Shown: positions 53,948 to 63,062 of the stretch, in pieces
Numbering within the stretch: the first letter of the stretch is position 1
Layout: each line of letters starts with the position of its first letter
Origin: JABDQA01 sp963824415
Lineage (GTDB): Bacteria; Desulfobacterota; Desulfobulbia; Desulfobulbales; Desulfocapsaceae
DNA: 64,000 bases
Reading direction: 5' to 3'
Assembly (NCBI GenBank): GCA_963824415.1
Contig: CAWGPM010000008.1
Location: forward strand, 62,001-126,000
Notes under the pieces: model-generated
Database searches by the model: none
Told to the model about the DNA's origin: nothing
What the model saw: the letters and a program-made list of their open reading frames with translations, nothing else
Made by a program: the position numbers and the translations under genes

Positions 53948-54616
53948 CTACCTGGGCTGTTCTGAAATGCCGAAATGCTCGTTTTCTCTCCACAGAACGG
54001 CGCGCCTGGTAAGTTCTGCTGCACTTTTGATGCACAGTTTCTGCTTTATCCGGTCGCGGTAAGTGCCGATGGTCTTGATACCGAGTTTCATGCGCTCGGC
54101 GATTTCCCTGGTGGACAGACCGGAGCCGATGAGCCGGAACACCTCGAGCTCACGGTCGGTCAGGACATCCACAGTAGGCGCGCCCTGAGCACTCGGGTTG
54201 CCTTGAAACTTGTCGAGCAGATGAGCCATCATATCCGGGCTCACGTGTATCTTTCCGCTGAGGATATTTCTAATGGCTGAAATGACCGACTCGGAGGCCT
54301 CCTTCTTCATCACGTAGCCCCGGGCACCGGCCCGGATAGCCCGTTCCGCCCAGACCGATTCGTCGTGCAGCGAAAGTACCAGCACCGAGAGGCCGCTGTG
54401 CTTGAGGCAGATCTCCTTGACCAGGTCGAGGCCGTTTTCCTCGGCCAGGGAGATGTCGATGATGACCAGATCCGGGCCGTGTTCGAGCAGGGCCTGCCGG
54501 GCACTGGCAAAATCCTCCGCCACCGCGCAGACGGTAAAATCGTCTTCCTGGTTCAGCAGCTCCTTCATCCCCATCTGGAAGATCGGGTGGTCGTCAACGA
54601 TCAGTATCTTGGTCAT
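53948..54616 (-). CDS. NarL/FixJ (LuxR-type) response regulator
   Basis: A 222-residue regulator: receiver domain about 1-120 with ILIVDDHPIF and phospho-acceptor Asp54 in LVIIDISLAEENG, the switch Lys in GYVMKKEA, then a LuxR HTH (about 155-210, LTDRELEVFRLIGSGLSTREIAERM over 54040-54130). It is the output of the two-component system with the kinase upstream, whose stop overlaps the ATG by one base (TGATG). Its targets are unknown. It converges on the redoxin operon with a 16-base gap. Confidence 0.93.
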   Translation of the reverse strand: MTKILIVDDHPIFQMGMKELLNQEDDFTVCAVAEDFASARQALLEHGPDLVIIDISLAEENGLDLVKEICLKHSGLSVLVLSLHDESVWAERAIRAGARGYVMKKEASESVISAIRNILSGKIHVSPDMMAHLLDKFQGNPSAQGAPTVDVLTDRELEVFRLIGSGLSTREIAERMKLGIKTIGTYRDRIKQKLCIKSAAELTRRAVLWRENEHFGISEQPR

Positions 54617-57075
54617 CAGTTTGTAATTTCGCGTGAAACGGAGATGACCGTTCCCGCATGGCCGTTCGATTTTATTTTCAGTACCGCACCGATTGCCTTG
54701 GCCCGGTATTCCATGGTGTGCAGTCCCATGCCCCTGCGGGTCGACTTGGTATCGAAGCCGCTGCCGTTGTCTATGACCTGCACCGACAATAAATAGGTCT
54801 CGCTGTGCATGGTGATGCCGATATTTTCCGGCTTGCCGTGCCGGGCCGCGTTAAAAGCGGCCTCTCTGATTATGTAATAGATATGCGTGGCGATGTTGTT
54901 GTCAATATACTCCTCTTCGCCGTTGAAGGAAAGTTCGCAGCTTATACCGAACAGGGTTTGGATCTCCACGGCCAGCTCTTCGATGGCGGCTTCGAGGCCG
55001 TTTTCAATGATATGCACCGGATACAGTCCCCGGGCCAGGCGCCGGGTTTTTTCGGTGGCATCGACGATCAGTTCCCGGATCGAGCCGAGCTGTGTGGCCC
55101 GCTGAGGGATTTCTTTTTCCAGGTTGCGCTGCAGCGCCTTGCTGAGCAGTTCGACACCGCTCAGGTGTGAGCCGAGATCATCGTGCAGGATTCTGCCGAT
55201 ATTGGAGCGTTCCGCTTCCCGAACCGCGATGATCTGCCGCTCCAGACGCCCCATCTTTTTTTCCGATCTGGTTTTTAAAATATGCAGCCACATGCCTTCC
55301 AGGACCATGGTCATCTGCCGCACATCGGAAGTGACGTAATTGGATTTGTTGTTGCAGACGCCGGCCACCAGCACAATCTGACCGCTGTTGAAGATCGGCA
55401 CATCGAGGTGTCGGCGGACATCAACCTGGTAGGGGTAACGCTCGGCCTGGCCAGTTTTTTTGCAGTCATTGCAGAGCAGCGGTTTGCGGGTCAATACGGC
55501 CTGGCCCGGCAGACCGCCTTTCTCGACACTGCTGGAGAGTTGGCGCTTGTTGCTGTAAGGGACTTTCTCACCGGCGGCGGTGCGGTGGGAAATAATGGTG
55601 ACATGCCGCTGGGGTTTGTTGACCAGCGCCATATAACCCTCTTCGGAACGGGTGATTTCAACGATTCTCTGCAGGGTGAATTCATATTTATCCTTGAGTG
55701 TATAGTTGTCCATCATGCCAAGCTGCAGCAGGGTGTCGAGCCGCAGTTCATCGCGGTGCAGCAGGACCTCTTTGTGGATGCGGTCCTCGACCATGTCGTT
55801 GGCCAGTACCGCCAGGTCTTCGAATTCGATGAAGGCCAGGTCGTCTTTCTCGATTTTTACCTTGGCGTCTGCGGCCCGGCGGAAAAAATCGGTGAACAGG
55901 CTGAAGCCCTGTTTGATCTTGATGGTATAGTAGTAGGCCACCAGGAGCAGGAGCGAGACAGCGACCGAGAATAAAAAGATGAAGGTGGACACATTTTTAA
56001 AGGCAATCCGCCGATAGGTCTGGGTGGCACCGGCAATCAGCCCCTCCATCTCATTCATATACATGCTCACCCCGATAACCCAGCCCCAGTCGTGATACGG
56101 GCGGATATAGCTGAGTTTCTGCTGAGCCGGGAGTTCTGCACTGCCGGGTTCCTGGTAGATCACATAGCCCTGGTTGTCCGAACCAGCGGCCTGATAGAGT
56201 CTCTCGCCGACCGGGGTGCCGTCCGGACGCTGCATGGCCCGGATCGAGCGGCCGATGAGTTGCTCGTCGCGATGGCTGATGATGGTGCCGTCGCCCCTGA
56301 AGACAAACACCTCACCGCCCTGGCCGAAGCTGATCTGATCGATCCTGGCCAGCGCCTCGGCCTGGTTCATGCTTTCCATGTCGTTGTTGTAGATTCCCGC
56401 CCCGAGAAACCAGTCCAGCGGCTCGAAATATTTAACGAAGCAGATCTGCGAAAAGACCTGCTCGGGGTAGGCCGGTTTGCGCAGGTCGTAGCGATAGGTG
56501 CCGGCACCTTTTTGCGTGACGATCTCGATAATGTCCGCCACCGCCTGGGTCATCGCACCACCGGCCTGCTGCAGCCCGGTGGTGCCTTCAAAAGACGGCT
56601 CGTCGGCGAACAGATCGATCAGGCCGGTTTGGGTTCTGCCGGCGAAATAATAGCCCCGTTCACCATACCAGCGAATGGGTCTGAGCACCTCGACCGTCAT
56701 GGCCCTGATTTCAGCCACCGATTTTTCATCCTTGTACATCGAATAGAGGTGAGAGGCGATGGTATAGGCTGACTGGACCCGGTTTCTGATTGAGTCAACC
56801 GCGGTGATATTGGCCTGGGTCCGGGTGTATTCGATAAAATCGACCACATTTTCCAGCTCCTCTCGGACCCGGTCCCGGTATTGCTCCTCGTAGGTGGTCC
56901 GGATATTTTCGATACTCTCCTGGTAGGCCTGATACTCGTTGATTGCCCAGAAGATGCCGATAAAAATGGCCAGAGCCAGGATGACCAGAAGCGAGGCGTA
57001 GAAGGGGGCGGCTGAGAGCGATATCTTCCAGGTCTTCAGGCGGCCCAACATTGAGGAGAGCAACCTTTCAGTCAT
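54616..57075 (-). CDS. Cache-domain sensor histidine kinase (HisKA_3) with GAF domain
   Basis: An 819-residue membrane kinase. Helix 1 is about residues 22-45 and helix 2 about 360-385; between them are two Cache sensor modules, each with the SINGLE-Cache pattern (RWYGERGYYFAGRTQTGLID, then LDWFLGAGIYNNDM; the second from FGQGGEVFVFRGDGTIISH to YHDWGWVIGVSMY). A cytoplasmic linker and GAF domain (about 450-600) with an odd CNDCKK pair follow, then HisKA_3 (EAERSNIGRILHDDLGSH, phospho-His) and HATPase_c (REAAFNAARHGKP, DNGSGFD). The gene overlaps the binding-protein stop by 8 bases and the regulator start by one, so all three are translationally coupled. Confidence 0.92.
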   Translation of the reverse strand: MTERLLSSMLGRLKTWKISLSAAPFYASLLVILALAIFIGIFWAINEYQAYQESIENIRTTYEEQYRDRVREELENVVDFIEYTRTQANITAVDSIRNRVQSAYTIASHLYSMYKDEKSVAEIRAMTVEVLRPIRWYGERGYYFAGRTQTGLIDLFADEPSFEGTTGLQQAGGAMTQAVADIIEIVTQKGAGTYRYDLRKPAYPEQVFSQICFVKYFEPLDWFLGAGIYNNDMESMNQAEALARIDQISFGQGGEVFVFRGDGTIISHRDEQLIGRSIRAMQRPDGTPVGERLYQAAGSDNQGYVIYQEPGSAELPAQQKLSYIRPYHDWGWVIGVSMYMNEMEGLIAGATQTYRRIAFKNVSTFIFLFSVAVSLLLLVAYYYTIKIKQGFSLFTDFFRRAADAKVKIEKDDLAFIEFEDLAVLANDMVEDRIHKEVLLHRDELRLDTLLQLGMMDNYTLKDKYEFTLQRIVEITRSEEGYMALVNKPQRHVTIISHRTAAGEKVPYSNKRQLSSSVEKGGLPGQAVLTRKPLLCNDCKKTGQAERYPYQVDVRRHLDVPIFNSGQIVLVAGVCNNKSNYVTSDVRQMTMVLEGMWLHILKTRSEKKMGRLERQIIAVREAERSNIGRILHDDLGSHLSGVELLSKALQRNLEKEIPQRATQLGSIRELIVDATEKTRRLARGLYPVHIIENGLEAAIEELAVEIQTLFGISCELSFNGEEEYIDNNIATHIYYIIREAAFNAARHGKPENIGITMHSETYLLSVQVIDNGSGFDTKSTRRGMGLHTMEYRAKAIGAVLKIKSNGHAGTVISVSREITN

Positions 57076-58288
57076 TTGTCTCGGAGGGGCTCGGCGACGG
57101 CTGTCCGCTTTGTTCGGTGGTATGGATGCTCAATATTTCCGGGTATATAGAGGTAAGATGAATATCGTCCATGCCCTGGTGGTCGTCGGGGCCGAACTGC
57201 AGCACGACCCCGCCGAGATCGAACCGGCCTACTTCCTGCATCGTGGAGATAAAAGATTCCCGGGTCAACATACCGGAAACGGCCTGGGCGATGGCCGCAA
57301 ACAGTTTGCCGGCAATGTAGCCTTCAAGGCTGGTGAAGCTGAGTGGGGCATCGTGCTGATAGCGCCGCATCGAATCGGTGTACTCTCTGATCAGCGGGAT
57401 CGAGTCTTTTTTCGGGTCGGGCACCACCTGGGAGACGATCACATTTTCACCGTAGGCGCCCAGGGCCTGTTTCAGGCTTTCGGTGCCGACAAAGGATATG
57501 TTGTAGAAACCGAGTTCAGGATCGACTTTGGTTTTGCTGAGCTTGATAAATTCGGCGCAGGCAGGATAGGCGCCCACCAGCACCACCGCTTCGGGTTCGG
57601 CCTGGTAAATCTCTTTGATGCTGCCCATGACCGCCAGGGTGTTGCGTTCGTAGCTGCCTTTCGAGACCAGTTGCATACCGCGACGGGCCAGGGCGCGCTC
57701 GATGCCCCGCAGCCCGGCGTAGCCGTAGCTGTCATTTTGATAGAAACAGGCGATGCGCTCAATTTTCTTCCGGTCGATCAGATACGATGCCAGCTCCTCC
57801 ATCTCCTGGTAATAGCTGGCCCGGACATTGATCACATAGCGTCTGAACGGTTCTCTGAGCAGTTCGGCCCCGGTGAACGGGGCAAAAAATGGAATTTTAT
57901 ACTCCTCGATGATTGGAATGACGGCTTTGGAGGTCGGCGTCCCGACTTCGCCGATCAGCAGAAACACGTCATCCTCACGGATCAGCCGAATGGTGTTTTT
58001 GACCGCCTTGTCCGGCTCGTAGCCGTCGTCGAGGCTGATCAGGTGCACCTGTCTGCCGCCGATACCACCCAGATCGTTGATGAAGGCAAAGGCGGCCAGC
58101 AACCCGGCCCGCATCTCGAGGCCGAGGTTTTTGGCCGGTCCGGAAAGGGCGCAGGATTGGCCGAGGATTATCGGGCCGTTCTCCTGTTGGGCGAAGGCTG
58201 GCCACGGGGAAATAACCAGGGCCAGCAGCAGAAGCACTGCTGAAGGCAGAAGTCTCAGAAAAGCCATGTATCGATGAGCATTGTTCAA
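57068..58288 (-). CDS. Periplasmic leucine/amide-type substrate-binding protein linked to a two-component system
   Basis: A 406-residue LivJ/AmiC-like type I periplasmic binding protein. Signal peptide about 1-33 (cleavage AFA-Q). Family features: IILGQSCALSGPAKNLGLEMRAGLLAAFAFINDLGGIGG over about 39-77, then the hinge region LIGEVGTPTSKAVIPI and FYQNDSYGYAGL. No permease or ATPase genes are near, so it more likely feeds ligand information to the Cache kinase whose gene overlaps it by 8 bases than imports solute. The start is TTG at 58288 with GAGGG about 6 bases upstream; ATG at 58267 lacks a ribosome binding site and would also leave a leader. Confidence 0.85.
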   Translation of the reverse strand: MNNAHRYMAFLRLLPSAVLLLLALVISPWPAFAQQENGPIILGQSCALSGPAKNLGLEMRAGLLAAFAFINDLGGIGGRQVHLISLDDGYEPDKAVKNTIRLIREDDVFLLIGEVGTPTSKAVIPIIEEYKIPFFAPFTGAELLREPFRRYVINVRASYYQEMEELASYLIDRKKIERIACFYQNDSYGYAGLRGIERALARRGMQLVSKGSYERNTLAVMGSIKEIYQAEPEAVVLVGAYPACAEFIKLSKTKVDPELGFYNISFVGTESLKQALGAYGENVIVSQVVPDPKKDSIPLIREYTDSMRRYQHDAPLSFTSLEGYIAGKLFAAIAQAVSGMLTRESFISTMQEVGRFDLGGVVLQFGPDDHQGMDDIHLTSIYPEILSIHTTEQSGQPSPSPSETND

Positions 58289-58341
58289 CCCCAGCCCTCA
58301 GATACAAGGCCGGCAGCCTGCTCCGAAAGCTGAAGGTGAGA

Positions 58342-59202
58342 CTATTTGCTCAACCCTCCCATGACACCGCGGATGGCGGCCGGAATGTCGGCGGGCAGGA
58401 CGATGGTTTTTGAATTGTCGCTGGTGGAGATTGCTTTTATCGATTCGATATATTTTTCGCCGAGCAGGTACATGACCGGCAACTCCTGCTCCTTGATGGC
58501 CTGGGTGACTTTTTCAATGGCCTGCTGGCTGGCCTCGGCCAGAACGATTTTGGCCTTGGCGTCCCTGGTGGAAGCCTCGAGGCGCCCCTCGGCCTGCAGA
58601 ATCGCCGCCTGTTTCTCACCATCGGCCCGGGTTACCGTGGCCCGGCGCTGACGCTCGGCTGCGGCCTGCTCCTCCATCGCCGTCTGCATGGTCGAACTGG
58701 GATTGATATCCTGGATTTCAACCGTCTTCAGGGTGATCCCCCAGTCGGAGATATCGTCTGAGATCGAAGCCTTCAGGGTTGCTTTGATCTTGTCACGGCT
58801 GGACAGAGCATCGTCGAGCTGCATCTCGCCGATGATCGAGCGCAGCGAGGTCTGCACCAGATTCTGGATCGCGATAATGTAGTTTTCCACGCCATACACC
58901 GCTTTTTCCGGTTGGAGGATGTTGATGAAGGCCACCGCATTGGCGATGATCACCACGTTGTCTTTGGTGATCACGTCCTGGCTGGGAATGTCGAGCACGA
59001 TATCTTTGGTGGTGACCCGGTAGGCCACCCGGTCGAAATAGGGAATGATGAAGTTGAGGCCCGGGTTCAGGGTCGAGTGAAATTTTCCCAGTCGCTGAAT
59101 GACCCATTTCGACCCCTGGGGTACTATTTTCACCCCTTTGAACAGGGTGACCACGACGATCAGCGCAAAGATGAACGTAGAGTAAAGTATGCCGATTTCC
59201 AT
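58342..59202 (-). CDS. qmcA: QmcA-like SPFH/stomatin-family membrane protein
   Basis: A 286-residue SPFH protein. One N-terminal helix (about 5-25), SPFH domain (about 26-180: VPQGSKWVIQRLGKFHSTLNPGLN opens it over 59050-59130; VIIANAVAFINI, VQTSLRSIIGEMQLDD), then a coiled-coil Ala/Glu region (EEQAAAERQRRA) and a hydrophobic C-terminal segment. It matches E. coli QmcA and stomatins closely. Such proteins form membrane scaffolds; their NfeD partner is encoded 51 bases downstream. This is separate from the SPFH-Lon operon at 38 kb, and the two SPFH proteins share little beyond the fold. Confidence 0.9.
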   Translation of the reverse strand: MEIGILYSTFIFALIVVVTLFKGVKIVPQGSKWVIQRLGKFHSTLNPGLNFIIPYFDRVAYRVTTKDIVLDIPSQDVITKDNVVIIANAVAFINILQPEKAVYGVENYIIAIQNLVQTSLRSIIGEMQLDDALSSRDKIKATLKASISDDISDWGITLKTVEIQDINPSSTMQTAMEEQAAAERQRRATVTRADGEKQAAILQAEGRLEASTRDAKAKIVLAEASQQAIEKVTQAIKEQELPVMYLLGEKYIESIKAISTSDNSKTIVLPADIPAAIRGVMGGLSK

Positions 59203-59253
59203 AAGCGTTTCTCCGAAGCGTTTAGCCTGAATATTACAAGAGTTAAGAAAGGG

Positions 59254-59709
59254 TTATTGTTTTACATGGACCACAAGCGTATTGCCGGAGACATCGATGA
59301 CCTCGACCCGGTTTCCGACGCTGCAGTCCTCCCGGCAGATAAATTCCCACTCATCCGAACCCAGCAGCGGCATCGAAAAGCGCACAATACCTCGAATATC
59401 GTCCTGGGGTGCCTTGATGACGGTGCCGGTCTCGCCGGTGACCGCTTCTCTGGATACGCCCGCCTTGGTGCGGTCGATCATGGTTGGTTTGAAGAACTTG
59501 AACCAGAGCACGGTAAAGGCGATCGATGCGGCTGCCCAGATCAGCAGCTGCAGGCTCAAGGCCAGATCCGGAAGAATCAACAGTAAAAGGCCGATCAGCA
59601 GAGCGGCCAGGCCGAACCAGAACAGGGTGAAACTGGGCACGAGCATCTCGCCAAGCATCAGCAGCATGCCCAGGATCAACCAGTGGTACCAGAGTATGTG
59701 TACATCCAT
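59254..59709 (-). CDS. NfeD-family membrane protein
   Basis: A 151-residue short NfeD (YbbK/1511-type): three or four N-terminal helices (about 8-85) and a C-terminal OB fold (about 90-150: TGETGTVIKAPQDDIRG, then GNRVEVIDVSGNTLVV). NfeD proteins pair with stomatin/SPFH proteins; the adjacent qmcA gene supports that. The chosen start is ATG at 59709, with AGGAG 5 bases upstream; a GTG two codons earlier is also open. The serine-protease domain of long NfeD proteins is missing, as in most bacterial short forms. Confidence 0.9.
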   Translation of the reverse strand: MDVHILWYHWLILGMLLMLGEMLVPSFTLFWFGLAALLIGLLLLILPDLALSLQLLIWAAASIAFTVLWFKFFKPTMIDRTKAGVSREAVTGETGTVIKAPQDDIRGIVRFSMPLLGSDEWEFICREDCSVGNRVEVIDVSGNTLVVHVKQ

Positions 59710-59770
59710 ATGCACTCCTCATTCTCAGACAATAAATTCCGGCTCAAAAGCGGAGCGGTCGAAACCGGTC

Positions 59771-60367
59771 TCAGCCACTATCTTTGAGGCCTACGATCTG
59801 GATAACAGCACCGATGCCGTTGTGATATGACCCTTCGTGGATTTCTCGTTCGAGCTCTGTCGCGCGGGCTAGGTGCAGGCCGGCCAGTTCATTTTTCACG
59901 TCTTCGAGGTCCAGCAGCAGCTCTTTGTTCTGCGGCCCGCCGGTACCACGTTCAAGCTGGCCTTTGGCGTAGCCTTCCAGGAGAAACAGTCCACCGGGGC
60001 GCAGACCGTCCTGGACGCGGCGGTGCAGGTCTTTGCGCAGCGGTCCGGGAAGATGGCAGAAGATCGAAACGATGGCATCATAGCCATCGGGGGGGATCAT
60101 GAAGCTGGCCAGGTCAGCCTGAACTGTTTTCAGGGAGACACCGCGTGAACGGCAAAGTTGCTGCGCCTTTTCGAGGCCGACCGCAGATGAGTCCACGGCG
60201 GTAACCTGGTGGCCATGTTGAGCCAGATAGACGCCGTTGCGCCCTTCACCTTCGGCGAGGCAGAGAACGCCTGATCCGGGTTTGAACAGCGGCAGTGAGG
60301 CAACCAGAAAATCGTTTGGTTCGGTCCCGTAAGCGAACCCCGGTTCACGGTATCGTTGATCCCACAT
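59771..60367 (-). CDS. Class I SAM-dependent methyltransferase (TehB-like)
   Basis: A 198-residue methyltransferase. Motif I is modified: VLCLAEGEGRNGVYLA, as in the TehB/tellurite-resistance and thiopurine methyltransferase group. Motif post I is VTAVDSSAVGLEKA; motif IV region DAIVSIFCHLPGPLRKDL. The start MWDQRYREPGFAYGTEPNDF is typical of this group, which often acts on metalloids, halides or small molecules. Substrate unknown. No neighbour fixes the role; NfeD precedes it on the same strand by 61 bases. Confidence 0.85.
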   Translation of the reverse strand: MWDQRYREPGFAYGTEPNDFLVASLPLFKPGSGVLCLAEGEGRNGVYLAQHGHQVTAVDSSAVGLEKAQQLCRSRGVSLKTVQADLASFMIPPDGYDAIVSIFCHLPGPLRKDLHRRVQDGLRPGGLFLLEGYAKGQLERGTGGPQNKELLLDLEDVKNELAGLHLARATELEREIHEGSYHNGIGAVIQIVGLKDSG

Positions 60368-60487
60368 CTTGTTGATTCGTTTTTCTGTTGGCTCCGGTCC
60401 TGGAGCTTCTATGAATACACTAAGAATTCATTGTCCATTGTGCATTAAACTGTTAAAAAATGCCAGGAAAAGCGACCCGATAAATGC

Positions 60488-60511
60488 CCGGGCATGGCAC
60501 GTTTTGCCCGG
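60488..60511. repeat. Inverted repeat CCGGGCA / TGCCCGG before prmA
   Basis: Seven-bp arms (60488-60494 and 60505-60511) with a 10-base loop, 28 bases before the prmA GTG. It may be an operator or 5'-leader hairpin. The interval to the divergent methyltransferase gene is about 170 bases. Confidence 0.35.
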
Positions 60512-60539
60512 AGTATATCCTTAATCGCCCAGGCTCTGT

Positions 60540-61385
60540 GTGGACGTTGTGCAGACGACTAAACCCCTGTTTCCCGATACCCTATTACATATCTACTGCC
60601 TGAAAGGCCATCCGCCTCAGGTCAGCGACGGTCCGGGCGATTTTCTGGGCACTTGGGAAGAGGACGGTTACTCGTTTCTGTTCTTTCTGCAGCCCCGGCA
60701 GCGCTTTGTCGATACCCTGCTGGAAACCTGCGGTGAACTCGAGCAGACCGATTATTTGACGATGACCTATCGGCAGTGGCAGGGGGATTTTGTCGAACCC
60801 CTGAAAATAGGCCGGTTTGTGCTCACCCCGCCCTGGCTCAAGCGGGTACCGGCGGGTGATGAAATCGGGCTGCGCTTCGAGCCGGGGCTGGTTTTTGGCA
60901 ACGGTACGCATCCGACCACGCTGGCCTGCCTGACGGCCATTGAAATTGTCTGTGGAGGTGCCCCGATAACGAGGATGCTCGACCTGGGCACCGGCAGCGG
61001 CCTGCTCGCCCTGGCCGCGGCCAGGCTTGGGTGTTCCCGGGTCGTGGCGGTCGACAACAATATGCTGGCGGCGCGCACCGCGCGCGCCAATGTGATACAT
61101 AACGGTCTCGAGGCTGAAATCCTCGTCGCCTGCGGACACGCCCAGCATTTCGTCCAATGCTCTTCCGAGCTGCTGGTAGCCAATATCGGCTTTCGGGTTT
61201 TAGCTGAGCTGGTTGCCGAGGCAAGGCTGTCCGCCCATCGCTGGCTCGTATTCTCGGGCCTTAATCAGGTCGAGACCAAGGCCTTGCTGCCGCTGCTCGA
61301 AGACAATCAGATACTGCTGCTGAAACGCTGGCAGAGTCAGGAGAAGTGGAATACCCTGCTGTGCATTACCCAGTTCGGCCGTTGA
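60540..61385 (+). CDS. prmA: Ribosomal protein L11 methyltransferase-like protein
   Basis: A 281-residue SAM-dependent methyltransferase. PrmA trimethylates lysines and the N-terminus of ribosomal protein L11. The N-terminal region is weakly conserved, while the catalytic part has the PrmA-specific entry FEPGLVFGNGTHPTTLACL, motif I MLDLGTGSGLLALAAARLG, VVAVDNN, and a motif IV ELLVANIGFRVLAEL in which the usual NPP-like N-x-x is NIG, as in PrmA (ANIL). The start GTG at 60540 has no clear ribosome binding site. It might also be a PrmA paralogue acting on another protein. It reads toward pncB, 91 bases away. Confidence 0.85.
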   Translation: MDVVQTTKPLFPDTLLHIYCLKGHPPQVSDGPGDFLGTWEEDGYSFLFFLQPRQRFVDTLLETCGELEQTDYLTMTYRQWQGDFVEPLKIGRFVLTPPWLKRVPAGDEIGLRFEPGLVFGNGTHPTTLACLTAIEIVCGGAPITRMLDLGTGSGLLALAAARLGCSRVVAVDNNMLAARTARANVIHNGLEAEILVACGHAQHFVQCSSELLVANIGFRVLAELVAEARLSAHRWLVFSGLNQVETKALLPLLEDNQILLLKRWQSQEKWNTLLCITQFGR

Positions 61386-61476
61386 TCTGTTTTTGCCAAA
61401 ACGTCGAATAAGCATTAGGATTTGAGCTGAGGCGCTTTGAATCCAAGACGGCGCCATACTCGATCAGGGATAGACA

Positions 61477-63021
61477 GTGACCGCAGACACCTTGAATTCA
61501 GTCACGACCCAGGATAGTACCTCATGGGCCCTGGCCACGGATCTGTACCAGCTCACCATGGCTCAGGGCTACTATGCCCACGGCCTCACCGGGCGGGGTG
61601 CCATTTTTCATATGTTCTACCGGCAGCCTCCTTTCGGCGGCAGATATGTGGTAGCCGCCGGACAGAGCAGCTTTGCAGACTGGCTCGAGAGCCATCGGTT
61701 CGGCGAGGGGGATATCGACTTTCTCGCTTCTCTCAAAGGCAGCAGCAACCAGCCGCTGTTTACCAGGGACTTTCTCGATTTTCTTGGAAGGTGGCGGTTT
61801 CGGGGCTCGATCGAAACGGTTCGCGAAGGCACCATTATCTTTCCCCATGAACCGATTATTCGGGTGCGCGCCCCGCTGCTGGATGCGCAGCTTATCGAAA
61901 CCACCCTGCTGACCCTGATGAACTTTCAGACCCTGGTGGCCACTAAGGCCTCGCGGGTTCGTCTGGCCGCCGGCGACGATGAGGTGCTGGAGTTCGGTCT
62001 ACGTCGTGCCCATGGCCTCAACGGCGGCCTGTCGGCCAGTCGGGCCGCTTATATCGGCGGGGTCGATGCCACCTCGAACGTGCTGGCGGCGGCCCGCTTC
62101 GGCATCCCGGTAAAGGGAACCCATGCCCATAGCTGGGTCATGGCCTTTGACAGCGAACCGGAGGCATTTGCTGCCTATATCGACCAGTTTCCACACAACG
62201 CGGTGCTCCTGGTGGATACCTATAACTCGCTGGAAGGGGTGCGAAATGCGATCGAGGCCGGCAGGATGCTTCGTGAGCGCGGCGCCGATCTTCTCGGTAT
62301 CCGGCTGGACTCGGGCGATCTCGCCTACCTGTCCAGCCAGGCCCGGCGTCTTCTGGATGAGCATGGTTTTCAGGCAACCAGGATCGTTGCCTCGAACGAT
62401 CTCGATGAGCGGCTGATCGCCAGTCTCAAGTCCCAGGGGGCCCCGATCGATGCCTGGGGTGTCGGTACCAAGCTGATCACCGCGTTCGATGAACCGGCCC
62501 TGGGCGGCGTCTACAAACTGGCCGCCATCGAAAATATCGAAGGCGAGACCGTCGAGCGAATCAAGCTCTCGGAGCAGGCGGCCAAGACCTCACTGCCCGG
62601 CTGTCTCGACATCGCCCGGCTGAGCCAGGATCGGATTCATGTGGGTGACGTGATTTTCGATACCCTGACCGAGGAGCCTCCGGCAACCACGGAAAAAGTC
62701 ATTACGATCATCTCCCCCGAAGACCCCTGGAAAAGAAAAATCATCTCGACCAGGAACACAGAGATCGAGCTTCTGCTCGAACCGCTGTTTGCCAGCGGAC
62801 AACGAATAGGCCGCCGTGAGCCGGTCTCTGCCATGCGGCAGCGGACGCTGGACGGCCTGGCAGCTTTTGATCGGGCAATCTTTCGCTTCGACAACCCGCA
62901 CGCCTATCCGGCCGGCCTTTCAGAGGAGCTGTTCAGGCACCGCGAAGAGATGCGCAGTCATGAATTCGAGATCATCAAACAGCGCCTCAGCGCCAACAAC
63001 AACGATAATTCATCCGGTTAA
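61477..63021 (+). CDS. pncB: Nicotinate phosphoribosyltransferase
   Basis: A 514-residue enzyme that joins nicotinate to PRPP in NAD salvage (Preiss-Handler route). LATDLYQLTMAQGYY opens the family; EFGLRRAHGLNGGLSASRAAYIGG and GTHAHSWVMAFDSE follow, the latter with the phosphorylatable His. The PRPP-loop-like GIRLDSGDLAYLS, then ASNDLDE and DAWGVGTKLITAFDEPALGGVYKL. The start is GTG at 61477 with AGGGA 7 bases upstream. It precedes pncA by 41 bases, which supplies nicotinate from nicotinamide, so the pair forms a compact salvage unit. Confidence 0.96.
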   Translation: MTADTLNSVTTQDSTSWALATDLYQLTMAQGYYAHGLTGRGAIFHMFYRQPPFGGRYVVAAGQSSFADWLESHRFGEGDIDFLASLKGSSNQPLFTRDFLDFLGRWRFRGSIETVREGTIIFPHEPIIRVRAPLLDAQLIETTLLTLMNFQTLVATKASRVRLAAGDDEVLEFGLRRAHGLNGGLSASRAAYIGGVDATSNVLAAARFGIPVKGTHAHSWVMAFDSEPEAFAAYIDQFPHNAVLLVDTYNSLEGVRNAIEAGRMLRERGADLLGIRLDSGDLAYLSSQARRLLDEHGFQATRIVASNDLDERLIASLKSQGAPIDAWGVGTKLITAFDEPALGGVYKLAAIENIEGETVERIKLSEQAAKTSLPGCLDIARLSQDRIHVGDVIFDTLTEEPPATTEKVITIISPEDPWKRKIISTRNTEIELLLEPLFASGQRIGRREPVSAMRQRTLDGLAAFDRAIFRFDNPHAYPAGLSEELFRHREEMRSHEFEIIKQRLSANNNDNSSG

Positions 63022-63062
63022 AGCTGTACGGGATTTTTTTCTCCAACGCAGGGGTGAACACC

